7,209 bases of DNA from NCBI GenBank assembly GCA_022709995.1, contig JAKLHU010000103.1, positions 1-7,209 of the forward strand, in the 5' to 3' direction. Positions within the stretch are counted from its first letter, which is position 1. Every line of letters starts with the position of its first letter. This stretch comes from Verrucomicrobiota bacterium. Its GTDB lineage: Bacteria; Verrucomicrobiota; Lentisphaeria; Oligosphaerales; Oligosphaeraceae. Position numbers and translations under genes: made by a program. The notes under the pieces are model-generated. The model saw only the letters and a list, made by a program, of their open reading frames with translations, ran no database searches and was not told where the DNA came from. Below are positions 1-7,011 of the stretch, piece by piece.

Positions 1-42
1 ATCCGATGACCGGTGCTTGGCATGAGACGGCCCTTTTGCGCA

Positions 43-72
43 AATCAAAACCATAATTGATTGATTTTGATT
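43..72. repeat. 8-bp inverted repeat at the leftward promoter's start site
   Basis: AATCAAAA (43-50) and TTTTGATT (65-72) are perfect inverted copies separated by 14 bases. The right arm covers the predicted transcription start of the leftward promoter, and the palindrome TTTGCGCAAA (35-44) adjoins the left arm. The position suits a repressor site or a hairpin at the 5' end of the leader. Either role is inferred from position only. Confidence 0.35.
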
Positions 73-73
73 G

Positions 74-101
74 AATATAGCCCACATTCGCGCACAATCA
101 A
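74..101 (-). promoter_or_regulatory. Candidate sigma70-type promoter reading leftward
   Basis: On the minus strand, TTGATT (101-96, 4 of 6 matches to the -35 consensus) is followed after 16 bases by TATATT (79-74, 5 of 6 matches to the -10 consensus). Transcription would begin near position 67, about 45 bases before the possible ATG at 23. The element sits in the only strongly AT-rich patch at this end. It likely drives a gene that begins at or beyond the left edge. Confidence 0.42.
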
Positions 102-342
102 GCAAATAAGCGATATTCAATGCGCAATTGTGATTTTTTTATCATCTCATCATGCCAACGCCTCCGGACGGGAAGGCGGGCAAGCCCAGCCGGGCGGCTG
201 GTCCGCAGCCCGCGCCATCGGCAAGGGCGCTGCTCCCCGGGTCACGCGTGTCCATGGCGCCGTTTCGTAACATCCTGTCCAAATGCCGGTTCCACCTGGA
301 GGCAAGCCGGCGACGACGCGTTTTTTTCTTCCGGTCCGGGGT

Positions 343-2484
343 TCAACGCGCCAGTTTTTGGGCGGCGCGGACCCGGTCTCGAAAAGCGGCCACCTCGCCA
401 GCTTCAGGCTCGGCGGCGGCGTAACGCATTCGGATGAAGTCTTCCAGCAGCTCGGCCCATGCCGTCAGGCCACTGTTTCGGCAGGATGTCGCCAGTTCGG
501 CGGGCGTCGTGGCCGATTCCGAAGTCACGCCGCGACGCGCCAGGCAGCGGCACATTTCAGCGTAAGTCCGGCTGAGGACGGCGCGTTGGCCCGTCAGACC
601 GTCCGGCCGGCGGCGCCGCCACCGCCGCGCGGCCCATCGCCACAGCAGCCACAGGGTCAACGGCCACGCCACCGGCGCCAGCCACGGGTTGAGAAACAGC
701 CACCCCAGCAGAGCCGCCACCAGGCCAAGGCCAACCATGATCACCGCCGCCACGTGCCCGCGGCGCAGCATCGCATTCAGGCGCTGCCAGTGAAACGCCA
801 GGCTGTCCCACAGCGCGGAAAAGGGATTCACGCCGGCCCGGGTCGACGCCTCGCCGGCATTCGTCCCCGGCGTGCTCTCCACCAGCACCCAGCGGCCGCG
901 GCCGCGGTCATACGCCTCCACCCAGGCGTGCGCGTCCCGCAGACGCGAGACCCAGTAGCCGCCGAACCAGGGCCGCTCCTGACACAAAAATCCCGTGACG
1001 TAACGCGCCGGAATCCCGGCGCGGCGCAACAGCAGGACCGTCGCCGAAGCGAACAGCTCGCAATGGCCGCGCCGGGGACCGCCGACAAAGGCCAATACCG
1101 GATCAACCGCCGCCGGCGCCGGCGGCGTGTGCAAGTCATATTCGAAATTATCCCGGAAATATCTCATGATCATAACCATCGTACGCCGGTCGTCATCGGG
1201 CTGGCGGTCCGAACCGAGCAGCCCGCGCAAAAAGTCGTCCAGCGCCGGGCTGATGTCCAAGGGGACGGCAAGATATTCCTCGCCGACCGCGTCTCCGGCC
1301 GGGCCGGCGAAGGCGCTGTCCAGGCCGCGTCCGACCCGGACGACGATGCATCCGGCCTGGGTGCGCCACTCGACCGGCTCGAGGGCGCCGTCCAAGTTCT
1401 CGCCGACCTGTTCGGCGAACATTTCAAAGCACGCGGCATCGCCGGGGGCGGGCAGCACCTCAAGACGGCCCGCCGGGTAGATTTCCAGGCGCTCGGCGGC
1501 GACTCCGCCGGCGGGGTCGCCGGCCGTCCGGGAAAAGATGGTATACGCCAGCTCCCCCTCCGCCGCCGCCTGCGGCAGCTGGCGGCGGAGGCTGGTGTTT
1601 TTTTCCCATTGGCCATCGTTATAGGTCGTGAAAGCCCGCGTCCGCAGATAGCCGGGAATCGCCGCGGCCTTGACGCGCAGGACGACGGCACGGTCGTCGT
1701 CGCGCAACAGCGACGAGGGATGGCGCAAATTGATCCGGTCGGCAAGATCGACGACGCCACGCGGCGGCGGCCGCGGAAAATCAAGTTGGAAAATCGCCAT
1801 GAACAATTTCCGCATCTGCTTTTCCCGGCTTTTCATGAGCCCGGTCATGACCTGCATGCAGGCCAGAGCCAGAAGGAAAGCCAGCCCCAGCCAGGCGTAT
1901 CGTCGCCAGCCGCGATCGGCTGCCGACAACCGCGGCTGCCGCGAACGACCAGCCAAAATCAGCAGCAGAACCGCCGTGCTCACAACAACGGCAAAGGCGT
2001 AATACGAAAAAAAATGCCTGCAGACCCAAAGCTGGGAATCATCCAGACCGAGACGCGGCAGACCCGCCGGCAAATCCACCACGAAGCCGGCCAGAAACAA
2101 CGCCATCAGCGCACAGCCGACCACCCACCCGACCACGGCTTCATGACGGCGAAAATACAGCCCGGCCGACCCGCTGAACAGAAAAAAAGGACATAAAACA
2201 TGCGATGGCATGAAAAAGAAGCGCCCCCACCGAATCGGCGCCGCCTGGTCCAGGAGCGTCAAGGCCGCCAAAACCGCCAGACCAACATAGATCAACGGCC
2301 GGGAACGAAAGTCCAAAGCCGGAAACAACGCCGACCCGGCCACCGCCGCCAGCGTCATCACGCCGACATGCCAAGCATCGCCGGAAACCGCAAACACGGC
2401 CGCCGCCACCAAGAGCAATGCACTCAGCAACAGCCGGGTCACGAAGTCAACGCGAGGCACGGAAGAGTTCAAACCCGCGGTCAT
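343..2484 (-). CDS. TgpA-type membrane protein with periplasmic transglutaminase-like domain and C-terminal DUF4129-like region
   Basis: The 713-residue product has the TgpA architecture. A hydrophobic N-terminal part (about residues 17-216) contains six or seven likely membrane segments. A long extracytoplasmic region (about 217-575) follows, then hydrophobic segments at about 577-617, an Arg-rich stretch (RRWRRRR) and a tail (about 636-713) like DUF4129, with a TTPAEL motif. The transglutaminase core is clear: GHCELFAS gives Cys475 and DAHAWVEAY gives His519. WVLVESTPG places Glu536 where the third catalytic residue, usually Asp, is expected; related proteins also carry Glu there. Proteins of this type are thought to act at the cell envelope, and the Pseudomonas aeruginosa homologue is essential, but the substrate is unknown. 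Its frequent MoxR ATPase and DUF58 partners are not adjacent. The ATG at 2484 is the most upstream possible start, because an in-frame TGA lies at 2493-2491. The family call is firm; the biochemical role is not. Confidence 0.93.
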   Translation of the reverse strand: MTAGLNSSVPRVDFVTRLLLSALLLVAAAVFAVSGDAWHVGVMTLAAVAGSALFPALDFRSRPLIYVGLAVLAALTLLDQAAPIRWGRFFFMPSHVLCPFFLFSGSAGLYFRRHEAVVGWVVGCALMALFLAGFVVDLPAGLPRLGLDDSQLWVCRHFFSYYAFAVVVSTAVLLLILAGRSRQPRLSAADRGWRRYAWLGLAFLLALACMQVMTGLMKSREKQMRKLFMAIFQLDFPRPPPRGVVDLADRINLRHPSSLLRDDDRAVVLRVKAAAIPGYLRTRAFTTYNDGQWEKNTSLRRQLPQAAAEGELAYTIFSRTAGDPAGGVAAERLEIYPAGRLEVLPAPGDAACFEMFAEQVGENLDGALEPVEWRTQAGCIVVRVGRGLDSAFAGPAGDAVGEEYLAVPLDISPALDDFLRGLLGSDRQPDDDRRTMVMIMRYFRDNFEYDLHTPPAPAAVDPVLAFVGGPRRGHCELFASATVLLLRRAGIPARYVTGFLCQERPWFGGYWVSRLRDAHAWVEAYDRGRGRWVLVESTPGTNAGEASTRAGVNPFSALWDSLAFHWQRLNAMLRRGHVAAVIMVGLGLVAALLGWLFLNPWLAPVAWPLTLWLLWRWAARRWRRRRPDGLTGQRAVLSRTYAEMCRCLARRGVTSESATTPAELATSCRNSGLTAWAELLEDFIRMRYAAAEPEAGEVAAFRDRVRAAQKLAR

Positions 2485-2494
2485 GACTGCTCAT

Positions 2495-2507
2495 GTCCCC
2501 TTTCCTT
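2495..2507 (-). promoter_or_regulatory. Ribosome binding site facing two overlapping starts
   Basis: The minus strand reads AAGGAAAGGGGAC here. AAGGA (2507-2503) lies 8 bases before an ATG at 2494, ideal spacing, but that ATG opens only a 15-codon frame ending at TGA 2449-2447. The transglutaminase ATG at 2484 is in another frame, 10 bases further on and 12 bases from the GGGG tract, which is a loose fit. Initiation at the short frame could therefore compete with the main gene. Confidence 0.45.
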
Positions 2508-2512
2508 AAATA

Positions 2513-2566
2513 CCGGCCGCCCGAGGCCGGCCACCGGAAAAAACCAATGCCGGCCGCCCGAGGCCG
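2513..2566 (-). repeat. Duplicated hairpin in the transglutaminase leader
   Basis: The 17-base sequence CCGGCCGCCCGAGGCCG occurs at 2513-2529 and again at 2550-2566, an offset of 37 bases. The first copy folds as a perfect 6-bp stem (CCGGCC/GGCCGG) around GCCCGA. The second keeps a 5-bp stem (CGGCC/GGCCG) with the same loop. Flanking bases are partly similar (an A-run follows both copies), suggesting an imperfect tandem duplication. Both hairpins would lie in the 5' leader of a transcript starting near 2594. Confidence 0.6.
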
Positions 2567-2600
2567 CCACGGCGGCGTGAAAAACTATTCGACCGAGTCC

Positions 2601-2629
2601 TTACTAGATCCCGTCCGAAAAGTTGTCAA
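2601..2629 (-). promoter_or_regulatory. Probable promoter of the transglutaminase-like gene
   Basis: A perfect -35 box TTGACA (2629-2624) is separated by exactly 17 bases from TAGTAA (2606-2601), a weak -10 box with 3 of 6 consensus matches. Transcription would begin near 2594, giving a leader of about 110 bases that contains the duplicated hairpin. The -35 box lies inside GTTG-T-CAAC (2622-2630) and abuts a second palindrome at 2631-2647. The weak -10 box next to dyads would suit a regulated promoter. Confidence 0.5.
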
Positions 2630-2630
2630 C

Positions 2631-2647
2631 GCCGCGCTTGACGCGGC
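2631..2647. repeat. Inverted repeat abutting the -35 box
   Basis: GCCGCG (2631-2636) and CGCGGC (2642-2647) form a perfect 6-bp dyad around CTTGA. It begins two bases upstream of the TTGACA box of the leftward promoter, a typical place for a regulator site. It lacks a T-tract on either strand, so it is not an intrinsic terminator. A further dyad, ATGAAAC/GTTTCAT (2658-2664 and 2684-2690), lies just beyond. Confidence 0.4.
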
Positions 2648-2686
2648 ATCAAGGGCCATGAAACTTACATCCGCCGACTTTTGGTT

Positions 2687-2902
2687 TCATAGGAGCTTTG
2701 CCGCGATGCCGGCAGCCCTTGCGGTCATGACGGCATGGAGACCGCTGGCCACGACACCCTCCTCGCGCGCGACAAATTTGGATGGAGGTCCCCCCTTAGG
2801 GTGGGTGGGCTTGATTTCTGCGGACGGCGGAAAAAATAGCTGGTCATGACGACGTTTGCCAGCGCTTTTGTGCAGTATCATCTGAAATAGTATCTTTCCC
2901 AT
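2687..2902 (-). CDS. Possible 71-residue hypothetical protein (doubtful)
   Basis: An ATG at 2902 opens 71 codons ending in TGA, preceded by GGAGG (2916-2912) nine bases upstream, a strong Shine-Dalgarno match. The product starts MGKILFQMILHKSAGKRRHD, includes a Pro/Lys/Gly-rich middle (KPTHPKGGPPSKF) and ends in an Ala-rich stretch. I recognise no domain, signal peptide or membrane segment. Codon use is mixed (ATA, CTA, AAA, TTT present) and less GC-rich at third positions than the transglutaminase and sulfatase genes, arguing against an established host gene. It reads towards the transglutaminase gene, but that gene's promoter lies after its stop, so the two need not share a transcript. It may be part of a dispersed intergenic repeat or a gene remnant. 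Confidence 0.22.
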   Translation of the reverse strand: MGKILFQMILHKSAGKRRHDQLFFPPSAEIKPTHPKGGPPSKFVAREEGVVASGLHAVMTARAAGIAAKLL

Positions 2903-2928
2903 GATTTGAGACCTCCGAACCGTCCCCG

Positions 2929-2969
2929 GCCAGGCGTCTGGCGCTTCTTCCGGGACCGGAAGCCGAAGC
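2929..2969. repeat. Two back-to-back hairpins
   Basis: GCCAG/CTGGC around GCGT (2929-2942) is followed without a gap by a larger nested hairpin (2943-2969). In the second, GCTTC pairs with GAAGC outside and TTCCGG pairs with CCGGAA inside, with a GCC bulge. The inner dyad extends as CTTCCGG-GA-CCGGAAG. No T-tract follows on either strand, so they do not look like a terminator. They could be a structured RNA or a REP-like element. Confidence 0.4.
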
Positions 2970-3146
2970 TCATGACGTGATGATCGGCAGTAACCTCCTG
3001 CCTTGAAAATCGGCGCCATCGGCGGATGAATCTTTCGACAAAGGCTTTTCGGACGGCCTCAGGCCCGGGTTCGGCCCGGAATGTCGTGGCGCGGTAACCG
3101 GTAACCCATTGATAATGGCGGTCTTAGTGGCCTGGCATGCCAAGGT

Positions 3147-3169
3147 GGCGCCTCAGGCCCTGAGGCGCC
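3147..3169. repeat. Perfect 23-base palindrome with 11-bp arms
   Basis: GGCGCCTCAGG (3147-3157) is mirrored exactly by CCTGAGGCGCC (3159-3169) around a single C. This is the longest perfect dyad I found in the window. No T-tract follows on either strand, so an intrinsic terminator is unlikely. A protein-binding site, an extruded hairpin or a REP-like element remains possible. It lies 237 bases upstream of the sulfatase start. Confidence 0.55.
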
Positions 3170-3393
3170 CAAGCGTTGACTCCTCTATCGATTAATTCTC
3201 AACGGCTGACCGATTGCGTGGCGCGCGACCGCGTTGTTTGCAAAGACGTGCCGTCGGCGGTAAATTTACATTTTTCCGTGATTTGTCTTGCGAATTTTGG
3301 GATCTGTCAACGGCTCCCGGTCAAATCTGGGGTGAGAAGCTGTAGTTGATGCCTTGAAAAGACGTTGTTTCACGGTATTCGAGGTATAGGCTC

Positions 3394-3400
3394 AAGGAGG
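3394..3400 (+). promoter_or_regulatory. Shine-Dalgarno sequence that fixes the sulfatase start
   Basis: AAGGAGG is a full-length match to the anti-Shine-Dalgarno sequence and ends six bases before the ATG at 3407. The frame is also open back to a TTG at 3365, but those extra 14 codons overlap this site and include Arg-rich, non-family sequence. The ATG at 3407 is therefore the start. Confidence 0.85.
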
Positions 3401-3406
3401 AGATGG

Positions 3407-4828
<1,422 letters not shown>

Positions 4829-4948
4829 GCGGCAAGGGCTTTCGGGCGCGGCGGCGGTGGCGGCGGCGGAGACGGTGGCAGAGGTTTGCCCGCGCCGGGC
4901 GGGGCAGGTCTCTTGCTTGGCCGAGAGTGTTTCTTGCCGGCGGTCGGC

Positions 4949-4969
4949 GCCCAACGCCCAACGCCCAAC
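4949..4969. repeat. Three tandem GCCCAAC heptamers
   Basis: Three perfect 7-base copies start at 4949, 4956 and 4963, followed by a partial copy (GCCC). The partial copy opens the 18-base perfect palindrome GCCCGGCGCGCGCCGGGC (4970-4987). The unit length and short array suggest slippage-prone noncoding repeats rather than a protein-coding feature. Confidence 0.75.
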
Positions 4970-5024
4970 GCCCGGCGCGCGCCGGGCTGGACGGCCAAGG
5001 ACCCGGGCGGGGGCGTGATTTTTT
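4968..5024 (+). terminator. Candidate intrinsic terminator after the sulfatase gene
   Basis: ACGCCC (4968-4973) can pair with GGGCGT (5011-5016), enclosing further GC-rich dyads, and GA then T6 (5019-5024) follow. The spacing of T-tract to stem fits rho-independent termination. However, the outer stem is only 6 bp with a long enclosed region, and the upstream heptamer repeats offer alternative ACGCCC partners. It lies about 140 bases after the sulfatase stop. Confidence 0.35.
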
Positions 5025-5087
5025 GTTAATGTGCAAAATGTGGTGATGGATTTTTGCTGTCAGCGTCAGTCACCGGATTTTCAGGTT

Positions 5088-5187
5088 GCGCCCTCCGGGC
5101 GCGACGGTATCGTTCTGGCGCTTCCCGGGTTCCCTCGCCCTGCGGGCTTCGGTCACCCGGGGTTATGTTTGGCAAGCCCTTCGGGCT
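5088..5187. repeat. Three hairpins sharing the core GCCCTNCGGGC
   Basis: The 11-base core occurs as GCCCTCCGGGC (5090-5100), GCCCTGCGGGC (5137-5147) and GCCCTTCGGGC (5176-5186), each a stem around a TNC triloop. The first extends to a 6-bp stem (GCGCCC/GGGCGC) and the third to 5 bp (AGCCC/GGGCT). The second is enclosed by CCCGGGT (5124-5130) and ACCCGGG (5155-5161), making a branched fold. Variation only in the middle loop base suggests related repeats kept for structure, as in REP-like intergenic elements. Confidence 0.55.
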
Positions 5188-5350
5188 GTATGTGTCATGT
5201 CATGAAGAGTGTCATTTGCCCTGCCAAGCTACGGCAAGTTTGCTGGTCCTTTCAGTTATATAGATGTCGATGCATCGTGTTATGTATCGTCTTCCATCAC
5301 CACATGTTGCACCATAGCGGTTTTTCTCAACGTCATTGATCAGGAGTCGC

Positions 5351-6148
5351 ATGCCGGCAGAATACTGGAATGTCGCGGGGTTGTGCCTGTTGACCGGCCT
5401 GGCCGGGTTCATCGACTCGATTGCCGGCGGCGGCGGGTTGATTTCGCTGCCGGCCTATCTTCTGGTTGGCTTGCCGGCGCACCAGGCGGCCGGCAGCAAC
5501 AAGTTTTCGGCCGGCATCGGGGTGTCGTTGGCGGTCGCGCGTTTCGGGTTGAAGGGGAAGATCATGTGGCGGGAGGCGTTGACCGGCATGGTCGCCGCCT
5601 TGGCCGGGGGCGGCGTCGGGTCGTTGCTGGCAGTGTACTTGTCGGCGACGGTGTTGAAGTTCATCATCGTCGGGATGTTGCCGGTTGTCGGCTGCTATCT
5701 TCTGCTGCACGGGGTTCCCAAGGCCAGGAGCGGTCGCCAAGGCTGGGCGCCGCCGGTTCAGAGCCGCCGTCGCCGGATGGTGATTTCGGTGCTGATCGGC
5801 TTGCTGATCGGCGCGTACGACGGTCTGGTCGGCCCGGGGACGGGCACGTTCGTCATCATCGCGTCGGTCATGTTTCTGCATATTGATCTGCTGAGCGCCT
5901 CGGCCAATGCCAAAGTCATCAATTTCGCGTCCAACATCGCCTCCGTGGTGGTGTTCCTGTTGAATGGCGCGGTGGTTTTCCATTATGCGGTTCCGGCGGC
6001 GGCGAGCACGCTGCTGGGGAATTACCTCGGGGTGAGCTACTGCATGAAGCACGGCGCCGGCGGCATCCGCAAAATTCTGTTCATAGTCCTGTCCATGCTT
6101 TTCGTGAAGTTGGTGTACGACCTGGCGGTTGCCAGCGGGGTGTTTTGA
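5351..6148 (+). CDS. TauE/SafE-family membrane permease (YfcA-like)
   Basis: The 265-residue product is a hydrophobic inner-membrane protein of the TauE/SafE family (PF01925), of typical length. The N-terminal half carries GFIDSIAGGGGLISLPA (about residues 19-35) and GSNKFSAG (48-55). The second half repeats the pattern with GAYDGLVGPGTGTF (154-167) followed by NAKVINFASN (186-195), the internal duplication expected of this fold. A basic loop (about 137-142) separates the halves. Family members export sulfite, sulfoacetate or related anions, while YfcA-type members are poorly characterised, so the substrate is uncertain. AGGAG (5342-5346) precedes the ATG at 5351 by four bases. An in-frame TTG at 5336 lacks a ribosome binding site and overlaps this one, so I rejected it. 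The stop is 128 bases before azlC, and co-transcription is possible. Confidence 0.92.
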   Translation: MPAEYWNVAGLCLLTGLAGFIDSIAGGGGLISLPAYLLVGLPAHQAAGSNKFSAGIGVSLAVARFGLKGKIMWREALTGMVAALAGGGVGSLLAVYLSATVLKFIIVGMLPVVGCYLLLHGVPKARSGRQGWAPPVQSRRRRMVISVLIGLLIGAYDGLVGPGTGTFVIIASVMFLHIDLLSASANAKVINFASNIASVVVFLLNGAVVFHYAVPAAASTLLGNYLGVSYCMKHGAGGIRKILFIVLSMLFVKLVYDLAVASGVF

Positions 6149-6157
6149 AGCTGTCCG

Positions 6158-6171
6158 GGCCGGCGCCGGCC
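6158..6171. repeat. 14-base perfect palindrome between permease and azlC
   Basis: GGCCGGCGCCGGCC starts ten bases after the permease stop. It could form a strong hairpin in a read-through transcript, but CTTGGGG follows rather than a T-tract, so an intrinsic terminator is doubtful. The rest of the 128-base gap shows no clear promoter. Confidence 0.35.
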
Positions 6172-6276
6172 TTGGGGTGGCGTCGGGCGAGGGGATGATC
6201 TCGGGCCAGGCGTTGCCTTGTCGCGGTCATGGTCGTGTTGAACGGGCCGGGGGGCAGTCGGGGGTGTGGAGTGCGC

Positions 6277-7011
6277 ATGTCAGAACAAGGATCAACGCCA
6301 TTGCTGTCTTGCGGTCAAGTCTGGCGGTATTGTCTGGTGCAGACGCTTCCGATCGCCAGCGCGTACCTGTTTTTGGGGATGGCGTTCGGCATCTACATGA
6401 CCGAGGCCGGCTGGCATCCCGGCTGGGTGATGGCGACCAGCCTGTTTGTCTACGCCGGTTCACTGCAGTTTGCCTTGGTCGCCCTGCTGGTTTCCGGGGC
6501 CTCTTTGGCTACGGTTGCCCTGATGGCCCTGTTCATCAACGCCCGGCACGTGTTTTACGGCATTGGCTTCATCGAGCCGTTCCGCCAGATGGGCTGGAAA
6601 TACCCTTACCTGGTTTTCGCCCTCACGGATGAGACGTACTCGCTGTTGTGCTCGGCGCCGACGCCGGCGGGCGTCGACCGCCGGGAGGTGTATTTTCGCA
6701 TTTCGGTCCTTGACCATGGCTATTGGCTGTGCGGGTCGCTGGTCGGCGCCCTGCTCGGCCAGGCCGTGCCCATGGACTTCGCCGGCATCGAATTTTCCAT
6801 GACGGCGTTGTTTGTGGTCATTTTTCTGGACCAATGGAAGCACTACCGGAGCCATCTGCCGGCGTTCGCCGGGCTGGGATTCGGCGTGCTGTTTTTGTTT
6901 CTGCTGGGCCGGGACGCCTTCTTGCTGCCGGCACTGGGCTCGACCGTCGCCTTGCTGATGCTGTTGCGGCAGCGGATCGTTGCCGCCGAAAGCGAGGTCG
7001 CGCATGGATAA
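6277..7011 (+). CDS. azlC: AzlC-family large subunit of a branched-chain amino acid exporter
   Basis: The 244-residue product is a multi-pass inner-membrane protein with AzlC family motifs: YLFLGMAFGIYM (30-41), VYAGSLQF (58-65), NARHVFYGIGF (88-98), TDETYSLL (117-124) and GIEFSMTALFVVIFLDQWK (170-188). With AzlD it forms a two-component exporter for branched-chain amino acids and analogues, as in Bacillus AzlCD and Corynebacterium BrnFE. I chose the ATG at 6277 because GGAG (6268-6271) lies five bases upstream and MSEQ gives the usual short tail before the first helix. An ATG at 6229 would add 16 Gly-rich residues and has no ribosome binding site. It overlaps azlD by 8 bases, so the subunits are translationally coupled. 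No regulator gene is present in the window. Confidence 0.93.
   Translation: MSEQGSTPLLSCGQVWRYCLVQTLPIASAYLFLGMAFGIYMTEAGWHPGWVMATSLFVYAGSLQFALVALLVSGASLATVALMALFINARHVFYGIGFIEPFRQMGWKYPYLVFALTDETYSLLCSAPTPAGVDRREVYFRISVLDHGYWLCGSLVGALLGQAVPMDFAGIEFSMTALFVVIFLDQWKHYRSHLPAFAGLGFGVLFLFLLGRDAFLLPALGSTVALLMLLRQRIVAAESEVAHG

Larger units (their letters stand above)
1..342. other. Gene-free stretch downstream of the transglutaminase gene
   Basis: I see no credible gene here. Positions 40-145 are clearly AT-richer than the rest and hold a leftward promoter candidate, an 8-bp inverted repeat and the 10-bp palindrome TTTGCGCAAA (35-44). A leftward gene could begin at the ATG at 23-21, preceded by AAAAGGG seven bases upstream, or at the ATG at 54-52, which has no Shine-Dalgarno sequence. 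Only 7 or 18 codons would lie in the window, too few to identify a product. Positions 150-342 are GC-rich with no recognisable coding signal. On the minus strand no T-tract hairpin follows the transglutaminase stop, so its transcript end is not apparent. Confidence 0.5.
2485..3406. other. Large divergent spacer between transglutaminase and sulfatase genes
   Basis: This 922-base region separates two divergent genes, far more than two promoters need. The left part holds the transglutaminase leader and promoter. Positions 2687-2902 hold one doubtful ORF. Positions 2929-3169 are packed with dyads, including CCGGG/CCCGG around TTCGG (3065-3079), a tandem GGTAACC pair (3093-3106), CCATT/AATGG around GAT (3106-3118) and the palindrome TGGCATGCCA (3133-3142). 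The 11-base GCCTCAGGCCC occurs at 3056 and 3150. Positions 3180-3390 are AT-richer and should contain the sulfatase promoter, but the best candidate, TTGAAA (3354) with TATTCG (3376), is weak. I see no tRNA, rRNA, recognisable transposase or CRISPR repeat. Confidence 0.55.
4829..5350. other. Large spacer between sulfatase and permease genes
   Basis: No credible gene is present; the open frames here follow repeats and lack ribosome binding sites. From left to right it holds a GGC/GGN low-complexity stretch (about 4847-4880), a GCCCG/CGGGC hairpin (4888-4900), three GCCCAAC repeats, a candidate terminator region, three GCCCTNCGGGC hairpins, and an AT-richer tail (about 5195-5345) with the 10-bp palindrome CGATGCATCG (5268-5277). 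The permease promoter is expected in that tail. TATATA/TATAGA (5257-5264) is a possible -10, but I find no correctly spaced -35. Confidence 0.5.

Noticed and set aside
283..2196. A 637-codon open frame on the plus strand opposite the transglutaminase gene
   Set aside because: Its product is Arg/Gln/Pro-rich low-complexity sequence with no domain. Long antisense frames are expected opposite a high-GC gene, and the minus-strand frame has full catalytic motifs.
2801..2811. GGGTGGGTGGG as a G-quadruplex
   Set aside because: Only three G-triplets lie close together on this strand; a fourth nearby is missing, so a stable quadruplex is not supported.
4949..4987. CRISPR-like repeat array
   Set aside because: The units are 7 bases and contiguous, with no spacers and no cas genes in the window.
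5031..5339. A 102-codon plus-strand frame across the GCCCTNCGGGC hairpins
   Set aside because: It begins without a Shine-Dalgarno sequence and spans several hairpins. Codon choice follows the repeats, so I treat it as noncoding.
5333..6052. A 239-codon minus-strand frame opposite the permease
   Set aside because: The product is His/Gln/Arg-rich, as expected from the reverse complement of a hydrophobic GC-rich membrane gene.
6460..7005. A 181-codon minus-strand frame opposite azlC
   Set aside because: It is Gln/Arg-rich antisense of a clear AzlC gene, with no independent coding evidence.
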